Assembly: GCA_965117015.1 (NCBI GenBank)
Contig: OZ220747.1
Span: forward strand, 2,480,001 to 2,544,000
DNA from: Aldehydirespirator sp965117015
GTDB lineage: Bacteria; Actinomycetota; Acidimicrobiia; Acidimicrobiales; Aldehydirespiratoraceae
Reading direction: 5' to 3'
Length of the DNA stretch: 64,000 bases
Shown here: positions 41,507-51,523 of the stretch, piece after piece
Layout: every line of letters starts with the position of its first letter
Position numbering within the stretch: the stretch's first letter is position 1
The notes under the pieces: generated by a model
Seen by the model: the letters and a program-made list of their open reading frames with translations, nothing else
What the model was told of the DNA's origin: nothing
Databases searched by the model: none
Program-made: the position numbers and the translations under genes

Positions 41507-42286
41507 CTGCGGGCCTCGGTGGCGGGCCGCGAGATCCTCACCGGCGTCGACCTGGAGGTAGCCGCGGGCGAGGTGCACGCGGTGATGGGACCCAACGGGT
41601 CCGGCAAGTCGACCCTGGCCCACGTGATCGCCGGGCGCGGCGGCTACGACGTGCTCGACGGCTCGGTCCGCCTCGGCGGCACGGAACTGCTGGGAATGCC
41701 GGCGTGGCGGCGGGCCGAGGCGGGCCTGTTCCTGGCCATGCAGTACCCCACCGAGGTTCCGGGCGTGTCGCTGCTCGACATGCTCACAGAGTCGGTGTGC
41801 ACCCCCGAGGGTGCCGCAGTCGGCGAGCGGATGCGCGAGGAGGCCGCCCGTATCGGCTTCGACGAGAAGTTCCTGGAGCGCCCCGTGAATGTCGACCTGT
41901 CGGGCGGTGAGCGCAAGCGCAACGAGGCACTTCAACTCGGCGTCCTCGGCCCCGCGTTCGCGGTCATCGACGAACTCGACTCGGGCCTCGACATTGACGC
42001 GCTGCGTTTCGTTGGCGCCAGGATCGAGGATGCCACCACCCATGACGGCCTCGGGGTGCTGGCGATCACCCACTCGAGCCGCGTGTTCGACCACCTGCGG
42101 CCTGACACCGTGCACGTGTTCGCGGGCGGCCGCATCCAGCAGTCGGGTGGCCCCGAGTTGGCCGACGAGCTGGAAGCTGAGGGCTACGAGCGCTGGACCG
42201 GGGCCGTCCCGCAGCCGGACTCGGACGCGGGAACCACCCCATTCACCGATCCCTTCGGAGACCCGTTCGCCGACCTGCTGACCTGA
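41483..42286 (+). CDS. sufC: Fe-S cluster assembly ATPase SufC (copy 1)
   Basis: ABC-type ATPase of the SufBCD complex; 267 residues. Walker A is GPNGSGKST, the signature is LSGGERKRNEAL, and Walker B is AVIDELDSGLDIDAL. FLAMQYPTEVPGVSLLD is family-typical. GTG 41483 lies in the second copy of a 35-bp duplication. It is more divergent than the second SufC at 49460 and has a longer C-terminal tail rich in Asp/Pro. It clearly belongs to the sufB-sufD unit. Confidence 0.93.
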   Translation: MSSLVIEGLRASVAGREILTGVDLEVAAGEVHAVMGPNGSGKSTLAHVIAGRGGYDVLDGSVRLGGTELLGMPAWRRAEAGLFLAMQYPTEVPGVSLLDMLTESVCTPEGAAVGERMREEAARIGFDEKFLERPVNVDLSGGERKRNEALQLGVLGPAFAVIDELDSGLDIDALRFVGARIEDATTHDGLGVLAITHSSRVFDHLRPDTVHVFAGGRIQQSGGPELADELEAEGYERWTGAVPQPDSDAGTTPFTDPFGDPFADLLT

Positions 42287-42316
42287 GGGGCCTGGTCAGG
42301 CGTAGCATCGGGGACC

Positions 42317-42604
42317 ATGAGCAAAGACGACCTGCTGACCGAGGCCGAGATCGGTGACCTGCTGGACGCCCATCCCGAGTGGCGCCGCGACGGCAACGTG
42401 ATGCGCCGCTCGTATGTGTTCGCCGACTTCCGGGCGGCGTTCGCGTTCATGGCCCATGTGGCGCTGATCGCCGAGCGGCTCTTCCACCACCCCGAGTGGT
42501 CCAACGTCTACAACAAGGTGGAACTGGCCATCACCAGCCACGATGTGGGCGGCCTCTCGGCCCGCGACCGCGACTTCATCGAACGCGTCGACGCCGCCGG
42601 ATAG
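42317..42604 (+). CDS. Pterin-4a-carbinolamine dehydratase-like protein
   Basis: Small protein of 95 residues with the PCD signature: LIAERLFHHPEWSNVYNKVE followed by LTSHDVGGLSARD-like residues. PCDs dehydrate hydroxytetrahydropterins and in bacteria can act in molybdopterin or pterin metabolism. ATG 42317. The neighbouring gene encodes a pterin-binding domain protein, which supports a shared pterin context. Confidence 0.88.
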   Translation: MSKDDLLTEAEIGDLLDAHPEWRRDGNVMRRSYVFADFRAAFAFMAHVALIAERLFHHPEWSNVYNKVELAITSHDVGGLSARDRDFIERVDAAG

Positions 42605-42677
42605 CACCTCTCAGGCCGACTCGCCGCCACGAAGCCCCGGGGTGGGATGACGCCGGAGCCGTGCGACACTGCCGGGC

Positions 42678-43472
42678 GTGGCGGATCCCGCACCGGCAAT
42701 GAGGCTGCACGGCGTTGTGAACGCCTCGCCAGACTCGCTGGCCGACTTCTCGGTGGCCACCACGGTGGAGGGCGCGATGACCCGGGCTGCCGAGCTGCTC
42801 GATCACGGCTGCGTCGGCATCGATCTCGGTGGTGCGGGCTCCACCCAGTTCGCCGACCGGGTTGACATCGAGACGGAATGGCGGCGACTCGACGGCAAGG
42901 TCCAGGCGCTGGCCGAGCTGTGCGAGGCACGCGGGGCGCAACTCTCGGTGGACTCGTGGCAGCCGGAGATCATGCGACGGGCTCTTGACTGCGGTGCCAC
43001 CATCATCAACGCGGCCGACGGGCTGCAGGACCCGGCCATGGTGCGGCTCGTCGCCGAGCGGGACGTGCCGGTGGTGGCGCCGTTCGTGTGGGGCGCCGAC
43101 CCCAAGGCGTCCAGGCATGTGACCGGCGATCCGGTCGAGGTCATATGTAGTTGGTTTGAACGATCCCTCCGCCGCTGGGAGCGGGAGGGCGTCGATCGCA
43201 GCCGTCTCATCCTCGACCCCGGCACCGGCTTCGGCCCGCCCGACTGGGAATGGGCCGGCCGCTACCGGTACCAGAAACGGGTCTACGAGAACCTCGACGC
43301 GCTGCGAGCCTTCGGGCTGCCGGTCTACCTGCCGTTGCCGTGGAAGCAGACCGATCAGCACGATGAGCTGCTGGAGATCTGCATCCGGGCCGGCTTCGAC
43401 TACGGCCGCTGCCACCGCCCCGACCGAGTGCTGGCGGCGATGCAGCGGCTGGGCGCTGTCCCTCAATCGTGA
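42678..43472 (+). CDS. Dihydropteroate synthase-like pterin-binding protein
   Basis: TIM-barrel protein of 264 residues similar to FolP. It keeps VVNASPDSLADFS, a degenerate IDLGGAGST, LSVDSWQPEIMRRALDCGA and LILDPGTGFG. It lacks the C-terminal SRK substrate motif of true DHPS, having LPLPWKQTDQHDEL instead. It is therefore probably a divergent paralogue, not the folate enzyme. GTG 42678. Confidence 0.75.
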   Translation: MADPAPAMRLHGVVNASPDSLADFSVATTVEGAMTRAAELLDHGCVGIDLGGAGSTQFADRVDIETEWRRLDGKVQALAELCEARGAQLSVDSWQPEIMRRALDCGATIINAADGLQDPAMVRLVAERDVPVVAPFVWGADPKASRHVTGDPVEVICSWFERSLRRWEREGVDRSRLILDPGTGFGPPDWEWAGRYRYQKRVYENLDALRAFGLPVYLPLPWKQTDQHDELLEICIRAGFDYGRCHRPDRVLAAMQRLGAVPQS

Positions 43473-43478
43473 TGGCCG

Positions 43479-43602
43479 GGAATTGGCAGCGGTGGACTCC
43501 CATTTGGGCGTTCTGGGCTGCCAGTTCGCGCGGGCGGCGCGGCGGGATGGGGAATTGGCAGCGGTGGACTCCCATTTGGGCATTGTGGGCTGCCAGTTCG
43601 CG
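43479..43602 (+). repeat. Hairpin-forming repeat family, tandem pair 1
   Basis: Two copies of a 52-bp unit (43479-43530 and 43551-43602, period 72). Each has conserved ends AATTGGCAGC and GCTGCCAGTTCGCG that pair into a 10-bp stem with one G-U, plus a short inner CCC-ATTT-GGG hairpin. The copies differ mainly in the loop. Two more copies lie at 53114-53236. No gene is seen in this 148-bp spacer. Confidence 0.85.
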
Positions 43603-43620
43603 GTATGAGGGTGGGGGAGC

Positions 43621-46608
43621 GTGACCGGGCAGGGCAGTAGTCGTGGGACCGAGGCGGCCTCGGGCTATGACGCCGAGTGGGCCGCGGGACCTGACTGCCT
43701 GGGCCGCAGCGTTCTGGTGTCGCCCGGACAACCCGCGCCTGCGCCGTGGGGGGCCTGCCCCCGCGTGCGGGTAGAGACCGAGTCGCCGGACGCGTCCACG
43801 GGTCGGCGGATGCGATCAGCGTGGCAGGGCCGTGAGCGGTTGGTGATCGAGGTGGACGGCCCGCTACCGGGCACTGAGCCGGTGCTGGCCCGGCCGTGGT
43901 GGGAGTCGGGGCCGGGCCTCACGCTGCCCGACGAGGTCTGGCATCACCTGCTGACGGCCAACGCAGTGGATGCACGGGATCCGGGACGGCCGCGGTTCGC
44001 GCCCCGCGATCGAGCCCTCGAGAACGGCGCGCGGCCCGCGGCCGGGAACGAACCGGGTGACGTGCTGATGTCCGGGCGCGAACCCGCGTGGTGCGACGGC
44101 GGTCCCTTGGACTCGTTCGGTGCCTCGGAGTTGGACGGCGCGGCGCTGATCCCGGCCGCCAACCTCGCCGCAGGTGCCCTAGGCGGGCTGCGGAGCTGCG
44201 AACCCGTGGCCGACCTGGCGCCCGACCAGCGGCGGGCGGTGGGCCATCTCGGGGGCGGCGCCTGCATCGTGGCGCCGGCCGGATCGGGCAAGACCAGGGT
44301 GCTCACCGAGCGGGCCCGCTGGCTGGTGCGGGACCTGGGCGTGGCCCCTTCGGCGGTGTGCCTGGTGGCCTACAACGTGCGGGCCCGGGCCGAGATGCAG
44401 AAGCGCACCGCCGATCTCGACGGCCTGGAGGTGCGCACCCTCAACAGCCTGGCACTGGCAGTGTGCAACGGCACAGGTCCATTCGCCCGGCCCGCCCGCC
44501 ATCGCCGGGTGGAGGTGATCGACGAGCCGGCCGTGCGAGACCTGCTGCACGGCCTTGTGGGGGAGATGGCGCCCCGCCGCCGCAGACGGGCCATGACCGA
44601 TCCGCTGGCACCGTGGCTGGAGGCGCTCAGCGCGTCACGCCTCGGACTGCGCGACCCGGTCGAGGTGGAGCGGGACTACGCCCCCGACGTAGAGGGCTTC
44701 GCCGAGCTGGCGCCGGCCTACGCCGAGGCTCTCGACGAGCGGGGCGTCGTCGACTTCGACCACCAGATCGTGCGGGCCATCGACGTGCTCCTGAGCGACC
44801 CGGCCGCCCGGGCCGCGGCCCGCCGCGTGTGTGGGGTGCTGCTGGTGGACGAGTTCCAGGACCTCACGCCGGCTCACCTGCTGATGATCCGCCTGCTGGC
44901 CGGACCGAGGGCCGATGTATTCGGCGTGGGCGACGACGACCAGACCATCTACGGCTACTCGGGTGCATCGCCCCGCTGGCTGATCGAGTACGAGCGCTAC
45001 TTCCCCGGCGCGGCCCGCCACCTGCTCGAAGTCAACTACCGCTGCCCGCCCGCCGTGGTCGAGGCCGCCTCCAACCTGCTCTCACACAACCGCCACCGCA
45101 TCGCCAAGGAAATCTCGGCTCATCCCGCCCGCGCCCAGAAGGCCGCCCCGCCCGATGCTGGTGGGCCGCTTGCCTCTCCCGGCGCTTCGGATACGGTCGC
45201 CGCCCCCGACGCTGACGAGTCGGGCTCCGACGAGCCCGGACGGGGCGGGGCTGGAAGCCGATCGCTGGAGGTCGAAACTGCCCGCGATGGCGGGTCGGCT
45301 GTGGTCGATCGGGTGCGGAGCCTCGTGGGCGGCGGCGCCGAGGCAATGGACATTGCGGTGCTCACCAGGGTCAACAGTACGCTGCTGGCCCCTCAAGTCC
45401 TGCTGTCGGAAGCCGGGATCGACTGCATGGCGCCGGTCGGGCCGTGGTTCCTGGAGCGCACCGGCGTCGCCGCCGCGCTGGCGTGGCTCCGACTAGCCAC
45501 CTCCGGCACGGCCAGGCTGCCCGCGGGCGCGCTGGCTATCGCGGCTCGGCGCCCGCCCCGAGGCATCTCTCCCAGGGTGGTCGAATGGATCGCCGAGCAG
45601 CGCAACGTAGGAGCGCTGCACCGGCTGGCGGGCCGCATCTCCGACGAGCGGACCACTCAGCGGGTGGAGGACTTCGCCGACGACGTAGAGCGCCTCAGCG
45701 AAACGGCCCGCGACGGTGCCGGCACCCTGCAGCTGCTGGAGGCGATCCAGCACGGCACTGACCTGGGGGCCAGCCTCGACGAGCGGCTGGACGCGTCGCG
45801 CCGCACGGTGGACCGCTCCGCCCACGGCGATGACCTTCGGGCCTTGATGTCGGTGGCGCCCCATTGCACCGATCCGGCCGCGTTCGAGGGCTGGCTGCGG
45901 GATCGCCTGGCCGGCGACCGGGCCGGCGGCGAGGAGGGCGATTCTCGGCTCGGCCGCCCATCGTGGGGCCGGGGTGTGCGCCTGTCCACCGTGCACCGGG
46001 TCAAGGGCCTGGAGTGGCCCCACGTGATCGTCCTGTCGGCCACCGAGGGATTGATGCCCCACCGCCTGGCCGGCGACCTCGAGGAGGAGCGGCGCGTGTT
46101 CCATGTCGCCGTCACCCGCTGCTTGGAGTCAGTCCTGATCATCGCCGACGGCCCCAAGTCCCCGTTCATCAGGGAGATGCAGTGGCGCTCGAAGCTCGAA
46201 CCAGCGGCCCCCGCCGAGGAGTCCGCCCCACTCCACCGGCCTGACACGTCCGAGCCGTCGCGAGGCCGCCGGGCTTCCGACACTCAATGGTGGCTCAAGT
46301 CTTCTCGAGGACCCGAACCGGCGAGGCCGGCGCCCGCGTCGAAGTCGCAGAGCCCTCCGATCGACGAGACTGCCGAGCCCGAGGCCGCGGCGATGTTCGA
46401 GCGGCTGCGTCGGTGGCGTTTGGAACGAAGCAAGGCCGACGGCGTGCCGGCCTTCGTTGTCTTCTCCGATGCCACCCTGCGCGAGCTGGCCCGCCGGCAA
46501 CCCGCCACCGACGAGGCCCTGCTGGACGTGCCCGGCATCGGCCCGGCCAAGCTGGCCGCCTACGGCGAGGCCCTCAAGTCCCTGCTGGCCGGACCGGAGG
46601 CCCCCTAG
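43621..46608 (+). CDS. UvrD/PcrA-type DNA helicase with HRDC domain (UvrD2-like)
   Basis: SF1A 3'-5' DNA helicase of 995 residues. Residues 1-200 are an unrecognised extension; the motor follows with motif I APAGSGKTRVL near residue 220, motif II LLVDEFQDLTPAHL, motif III VGDDDQTIYGYSGASPRW and motif V-VI LSTVHRVKGLEWPHVI and FHVAVTRC. The C-terminal 80 residues (FSDATLRELARRQPATDEALLDVPGIG) are an HRDC domain, as in mycobacterial UvrD2. GTG 43621. Its TAG shares CTAG 46605-46608 with the convergent gene. Confidence 0.88.
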   Translation: MTGQGSSRGTEAASGYDAEWAAGPDCLGRSVLVSPGQPAPAPWGACPRVRVETESPDASTGRRMRSAWQGRERLVIEVDGPLPGTEPVLARPWWESGPGLTLPDEVWHHLLTANAVDARDPGRPRFAPRDRALENGARPAAGNEPGDVLMSGREPAWCDGGPLDSFGASELDGAALIPAANLAAGALGGLRSCEPVADLAPDQRRAVGHLGGGACIVAPAGSGKTRVLTERARWLVRDLGVAPSAVCLVAYNVRARAEMQKRTADLDGLEVRTLNSLALAVCNGTGPFARPARHRRVEVIDEPAVRDLLHGLVGEMAPRRRRRAMTDPLAPWLEALSASRLGLRDPVEVERDYAPDVEGFAELAPAYAEALDERGVVDFDHQIVRAIDVLLSDPAARAAARRVCGVLLVDEFQDLTPAHLLMIRLLAGPRADVFGVGDDDQTIYGYSGASPRWLIEYERYFPGAARHLLEVNYRCPPAVVEAASNLLSHNRHRIAKEISAHPARAQKAAPPDAGGPLASPGASDTVAAPDADESGSDEPGRGGAGSRSLEVETARDGGSAVVDRVRSLVGGGAEAMDIAVLTRVNSTLLAPQVLLSEAGIDCMAPVGPWFLERTGVAAALAWLRLATSGTARLPAGALAIAARRPPRGISPRVVEWIAEQRNVGALHRLAGRISDERTTQRVEDFADDVERLSETARDGAGTLQLLEAIQHGTDLGASLDERLDASRRTVDRSAHGDDLRALMSVAPHCTDPAAFEGWLRDRLAGDRAGGEEGDSRLGRPSWGRGVRLSTVHRVKGLEWPHVIVLSATEGLMPHRLAGDLEEERRVFHVAVTRCLESVLIIADGPKSPFIREMQWRSKLEPAAPAEESAPLHRPDTSEPSRGRRASDTQWWLKSSRGPEPARPAPASKSQSPPIDETAEPEAAAMFERLRRWRLERSKADGVPAFVVFSDATLRELARRQPATDEALLDVPGIGPAKLAAYGEALKSLLAGPEAP

Positions 46609-47678
46609 TTCGCCGGCGAGGCGGAGCGCTCAGCGATGTCGGCTTGCTGGCCGCCGAGGTCGTGGTAGACGGTGAAGAAGGCGATGGTGCTCAACATTTC
46701 GGGGAACACGCCCAACCCGACAAGGGTCACGCGGGCGACGACGTCGTTGAACAGCCCGAGGAGCTCCGCAACGACCAGCACCGGGACGGTAGCCGCGAGC
46801 GAGAGGACGAAGATCAACACCATGCGGCCCAGGGTCGCCCAGTAGGCGCGCCGGAGCAGAGCGCGGGCATAGCGCATCGACGGCTCGGCCGGGCCGACGG
46901 CGGCAGTCATCAGGGTGAGAAGCGCGAGCGGTGCGGCGACCCCTATCACCACCAGACCCATCGCCGCTCCCAGCACCAATGCAAGCGCACCCGACGCCAG
47001 GCTGAGCAGTCCCGCCACGAGAGACACCACCATCAGCGCCGCGAAGAACGTCACCAGCAGCATCAGGCCCACTCCGACGATGCGCAACAGGCGCCTGAGG
47101 CCCGCCCGCAGCGCGCCGGATGCGCTCGTCCGCCTCTCACCCAGCCGAGCCATCGCAACCTGGCCGAACGCGGCGAACTCGACGACGTTGACGGCGACGA
47201 CGGCGACGGCGCCCAGCGCCATCAGGAGCATCCCCGCGGCCAGAGTGGACGAGCCCAGGCCCTCGAGGCGGTCGGTCACGTCGTTCCAGCGACTCTCCAG
47301 CAGCGCGTTGAATTCATCCTCGTCGGCGTCGGGATCGACGGCGGACACTTCATCGACCAGAGCTCCCAATGTGTCGCCGAACACATCGTCGAATCCCCTT
47401 CTGACGGCCTCCTCGCCGGCCAGATACACCACGGCCACCACCGCATAGATGACGAGCAGCGGCCGCAGGTTCTGCGTCATCAGCCGCCACGTGCCGCCGA
47501 GCAGGTCGCGAATGCTGCGATGCCGGGAGGCAGCACCATCGCCGGAGGCGCCGGCCTCTTCGCCGGGGGTGCCGTAACGGGGCGAGCGGTGGTCGGTCCA
47601 TCGGGAGCCGTCCCAGTACCGGTACTGGGACGGGTCTTCAGGATCGGTGTACCAGTCGGCCGGCGGCAGGTCCGTCAC
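46605..47678 (-). CDS. DUF2510 domain multi-pass membrane protein
   Basis: A 357-residue membrane protein. Residues 5-32 form a DUF2510 motif (PADWYTDPEDPSQYRYWDG, then SRWTDHRS), an actinobacterial Trp-rich module. About six hydrophobic helices follow, resembling glycerophosphoryl-diester/DUF4013-like integral domains. GTG 47678 is the start. It runs downstream of sufU on the same strand with a 36-bp gap but has no evident link to Fe-S assembly. The function is unknown. Confidence 0.75.
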   Translation of the reverse strand: MTDLPPADWYTDPEDPSQYRYWDGSRWTDHRSPRYGTPGEEAGASGDGAASRHRSIRDLLGGTWRLMTQNLRPLLVIYAVVAVVYLAGEEAVRRGFDDVFGDTLGALVDEVSAVDPDADEDEFNALLESRWNDVTDRLEGLGSSTLAAGMLLMALGAVAVVAVNVVEFAAFGQVAMARLGERRTSASGALRAGLRRLLRIVGVGLMLLVTFFAALMVVSLVAGLLSLASGALALVLGAAMGLVVIGVAAPLALLTLMTAAVGPAEPSMRYARALLRRAYWATLGRMVLIFVLSLAATVPVLVVAELLGLFNDVVARVTLVGLGVFPEMLSTIAFFTVYHDLGGQQADIAERSASPAN

Positions 47679-47714
47679 GGGATCGACAGTACCAGCCCCA
47701 GGCGGGCCGGCTTC

Positions 47715-48203
47715 TCAGGCGAAGGTCTCGTCGAGGGCCTGCACCAGGGTGTTCCACGAGAGGGTGGCGCACTTGATGCGCACCGGGAACTTGACCACGC
47801 CCCGCAGGGCCTCCAGATCGCCGAGCTTGACGTCGCCGGCGCCGTTGCCGCTGTCCCCGTCGTCGTCCAGATCGTCTCCGGTGCCGCCGATCCCCGTTCC
47901 GTGGATGGACATCATGTGCTTGAAGGATCGCACCAGACGCCGCACCTCCGCCACGCTGCGGCCCTTGACGGCGGTGGACATCATCGACGCCGACGACTGG
48001 CTGATCGAGCATCCCTGGCCGCCCGTCGACACGTCGGTGATCACGCCGTCCTGCACGTCCACGTAGACGATCACCTCGTCGCCGCACAGCGGGTTGAAGC
48101 CCACTGCCTGGACGGCGGGCGGCACCTCCAGCTCGCCGCGGTTGCGGGGGTTGCGGTAGTGGTCAAGGATGATCTCGCGGTACAGGTCCTCCAGGCCGGC
48201 CAT
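47715..48203 (-). CDS. sufU: SufU-type Fe-S assembly protein
   Basis: Zinc-dependent sulfur acceptor for SufS (IscU-like fold); 162 residues. Ligand cysteines are in NPLCGDEV, GQGCSISQSSA and IKCATLSW, and the SufU-type insertion with HGTGIGGTGDD and a run of Asp/Gly is present. ATG 48203, 12 bp after sufS. It is the last SUF gene of the minus-strand cluster sufC2-sufS-sufU. Confidence 0.95.
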   Translation of the reverse strand: MAGLEDLYREIILDHYRNPRNRGELEVPPAVQAVGFNPLCGDEVIVYVDVQDGVITDVSTGGQGCSISQSSASMMSTAVKGRSVAEVRRLVRSFKHMMSIHGTGIGGTGDDLDDDGDSGNGAGDVKLGDLEALRGVVKFPVRIKCATLSWNTLVQALDETFA

Positions 48204-48215
48204 GGCGCCTTCCCG

Positions 48216-49459
48216 CTACCTGGCGAAGAACTCGCCGGCGACGCCGAGCGCGTCGGCCAGGGCGTCGACGTCGGAGGTGTCGTTGTAAACGTAGAGCGAC
48301 GCCCGGGCCGTGGCCGGCACCCCGAGATGCCGCATCAGCGGCTTGGCGCAGTGGTGGCCGGCCCGCACGCACACGCCGCGGTCGTCAAGCACCTGTGACA
48401 GGTCGTGGGGGTGGATGTCCTGGAAGCTCATCGACAGCACGCCGCCCCGGCAGGCCGGTTCGGACGGCCCGTGCACCGCGAGGTCCGAGCCGTAGCGCTC
48501 CTCGAGTGTGCGCAGCGCATAGGCGGTGAGGCTGACCTCGTGCTCGCGGACCCGGTCCATGCCCAGGCCCTCGAGGTACTCGACGGCCGCACCGAGCCCG
48601 ACGATCTCGGCGATGGGCGGGGTTCCGGCCTCGAACTTGTGGGGGATGTGGTTGGGCAGGAAGCCGTCCTTGCGCACGTCCAGGATCATCTCGCCGCCCC
48701 CGAGGAACGGCGGCATCGCCTCCAGGAGCTCGGCTCTGGCCCACAGCACCCCGATGCCGGTCGGACCGCACATCTTGTGGCCGGTGAAGCCCAGAAAGTC
48801 CGCGCCTAGAGCCTGCACGTCGGTCGGCAGGTGGGGCACGTACTGGGCCGCGTCCACCAGCATCAGCGCGCCGGCGTCGTGGGCGGCGTCGGCCAGCCGG
48901 CGGATCGGGTTGAGCGTTCCCAGCACGTTGCTCATGGCGGTGACGCCCAGCAGCTTGGCCCCGTCGAGGAGCCGGTCCAGGTTGCTGAGATCGAGCTGGC
49001 CGTCGGCTCCGACACCGATCCAGCGGAGCTCGAAGCCCTTCTCGGCCGACATTATGTGCCAGGGAACGATGTTGGCGTGGTGCTCCATCTCGGTGATCAC
49101 CACGGCGTCACCAGGACCGAGGTTGGCCCCGCCCCAGGAGCGGGCCACGAGGTTGATGGCCTCGGTGACGTTCTTGGTGAACACGATCTCGTCGGCGGAC
49201 GGTGCGTTCACGAACCGGGCGACCGCTGCTCGGGACGCCTCCATGGCCTCGGTGGCCTGGGCCGCGATCTCATAGGCGCCCCGGTGGACGTTGGCGTTGA
49301 TCGTCTCGTAGTAGCTGTTCATGGCGTCCAGCACGCTGCGGGGCTTCTGCGACGAGGCAGCCGAGTCCAGGTAGACGATCGGCCTGCCGTGCACCTGCCG
49401 CCCGAGCAGCGGGAAATGCGCCTTCGTCTGCGGCCCTAGCCGGTCGGTGCCGCCGGCGC

Positions 49460-49463
<4 letters not shown>
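48216..49463 (-). CDS. sufS: Cysteine desulfurase SufS
   Basis: PLP-dependent group II cysteine desulfurase mobilising sulfur for clusters; 415 residues. The PLP lysine is in FTGHKMCGPTG, the PLP-site His in ITEMEHHANIVPW and the persulfide Cys in RAGHHCAKPLM. GTG 49463 overlaps the sufC2 stop (GTGA), and the frame extends further upstream only within sufC2. Because group II desulfurases also resemble selenocysteine lyases, it could in principle feed selenium, but context indicates sulfur. Confidence 0.95.
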
Positions 49464-50218
<755 letters not shown>

Positions 50219-50316
50219 GCCCCGATCCTACGGCCCGCAGCGGGCACTACGGCCCTTCGGCCCCGATAGCTTGGCCCCACACGGTTCGTCCGCACACGAC
50301 GCGTAGGGGAGTCCAC

Positions 50317-51432
50317 GTGAACTTCGCATTCACCGACGAGCAGGAGCAGCTCAGAGAATTCGTCCGCAGCTTCCTTGAGGAGAAGTCGCCCGAGTCCGCG
50401 GTACGCGAGCAGATGGACACCGAGCGCGGTTTCGACCCTGACGTCTGGGCCCAGATGTCTGATCAGATGGGCCTCCCCGCCCTGACGATCCCAGAGGCCT
50501 ACGGCGGCCAGGGGTTCACCTGCGTGGAGCAGGTGGTCGTGCTCGAGGAGATGGGTCGGGCACTGCTCTGCGCGCCGTACTTCTCCTCCGCCGTGCTGGC
50601 CGCCAACACGCTGATGCACTCCGGCGACGAAGCGGCCATGCAGGCCCACCTCGGCGGCATCGCCTCAGGCGAGACACGGGCCACGCTGGCCTTCACCGAG
50701 CAGAACGGCCGCTGGGACGAGCCCGGGATCGGAATGGTGGCCTCGCCGGACAACGGTTCGTGGAGGCTCGACGGCGTCAAGATGTACGTCCTCGACGGCC
50801 ATACCGCCAACCTGGTGATCGTGGCGGCCCGCACCGCGGCCGGCGTCTCGCTGTTCACCGTCGATCCCGACGCGCCGGGTCTCACCCGCACGCCGCTGTC
50901 GACCATGGACCAGACCCGCAAGCAGGCCAAGCTCACGTTCGAGGGAGTCGAGGCCACCCTTGTCGGCACCGAGGGCCAGGGTTGGCCGGTGCTGGAGACC
51001 GTGCTCGACCTGGCCGCGGTGGCCCTGGCCGCCGAGCAGGTGGGCGGCGCGCAGCGCTGCCTGGACATGTCGGTGGAGTACGCCAAGGTCCGGGTGCAGT
51101 TCGGCCGTCCCATCGGCTCGTTCCAGGCGATCAAGCACAAGTGCGCCGACATGCTCCTGGAGGTCGAGTCGGCCAAGTCCGCCGCCTACTACGCGGGCTG
51201 GTGCGCGGCTGAGATGAACGAAGAGCTGCCCCAGGTCGCGTCGCTGGCCAAGAGCTACTGCTCGGAGGCCTACTTCCACGCGGCGGCCGAGAACATACAG
51301 ATCCACGGAGGGATCGGCTTCACCTGGGAGCACCCGGCACACCTCTATTTCAAGCGGGCCAAGAGCTCGGAGCTCCTCTTCGGCGACCCCACCTACCACC
51401 GGGAGTTGCTGGCCCAGCGCATCGGCTTGTAG
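50317..51432 (+). CDS. Acyl-CoA dehydrogenase
   Basis: FAD-dependent acyl-CoA dehydrogenase family member, 371 residues. It shows the N-terminal helical domain (FTDEQEQLREFVRSFLEEKSP), central TLAFTEQNGRW and ARTAAGVSLFTVD, and the C-terminal FGRPIGSFQAIKHKCADM and QIHGGIGFTWEHPAHLYFKRAKS. GTG 50317 has AGGGGA 6 nt upstream. The substrate chain is unknown. The stop codon is the first base triplet of dispersed repeat copy B. Confidence 0.93.
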   Translation: MNFAFTDEQEQLREFVRSFLEEKSPESAVREQMDTERGFDPDVWAQMSDQMGLPALTIPEAYGGQGFTCVEQVVVLEEMGRALLCAPYFSSAVLAANTLMHSGDEAAMQAHLGGIASGETRATLAFTEQNGRWDEPGIGMVASPDNGSWRLDGVKMYVLDGHTANLVIVAARTAAGVSLFTVDPDAPGLTRTPLSTMDQTRKQAKLTFEGVEATLVGTEGQGWPVLETVLDLAAVALAAEQVGGAQRCLDMSVEYAKVRVQFGRPIGSFQAIKHKCADMLLEVESAKSAAYYAGWCAAEMNEELPQVASLAKSYCSEAYFHAAAENIQIHGGIGFTWEHPAHLYFKRAKSSELLFGDPTYHRELLAQRIGL

Positions 51433-51490
51433 AGGCCGAGCGTGCGAGGCCGTGGCCCGAGCGGCCCGTGAGCGCAGCGAACAAGAGCGG
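51430..51490 (+). repeat. 61-bp dispersed repeat, copy B
   Basis: This copy starts on the acyl-CoA dehydrogenase TAG and matches copy A (23650-23710) at 59 of 61 positions. A GTG inside it (51452) opens a frame into the next gene (ARAARERSEQERE), but a better start lies at 51524, so the repeat is probably untranslated. Confidence 0.87.
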
Positions 51491-51523
51491 GAGACACGGG
51501 CCCGCTCTGGAGGGGACCTGATC

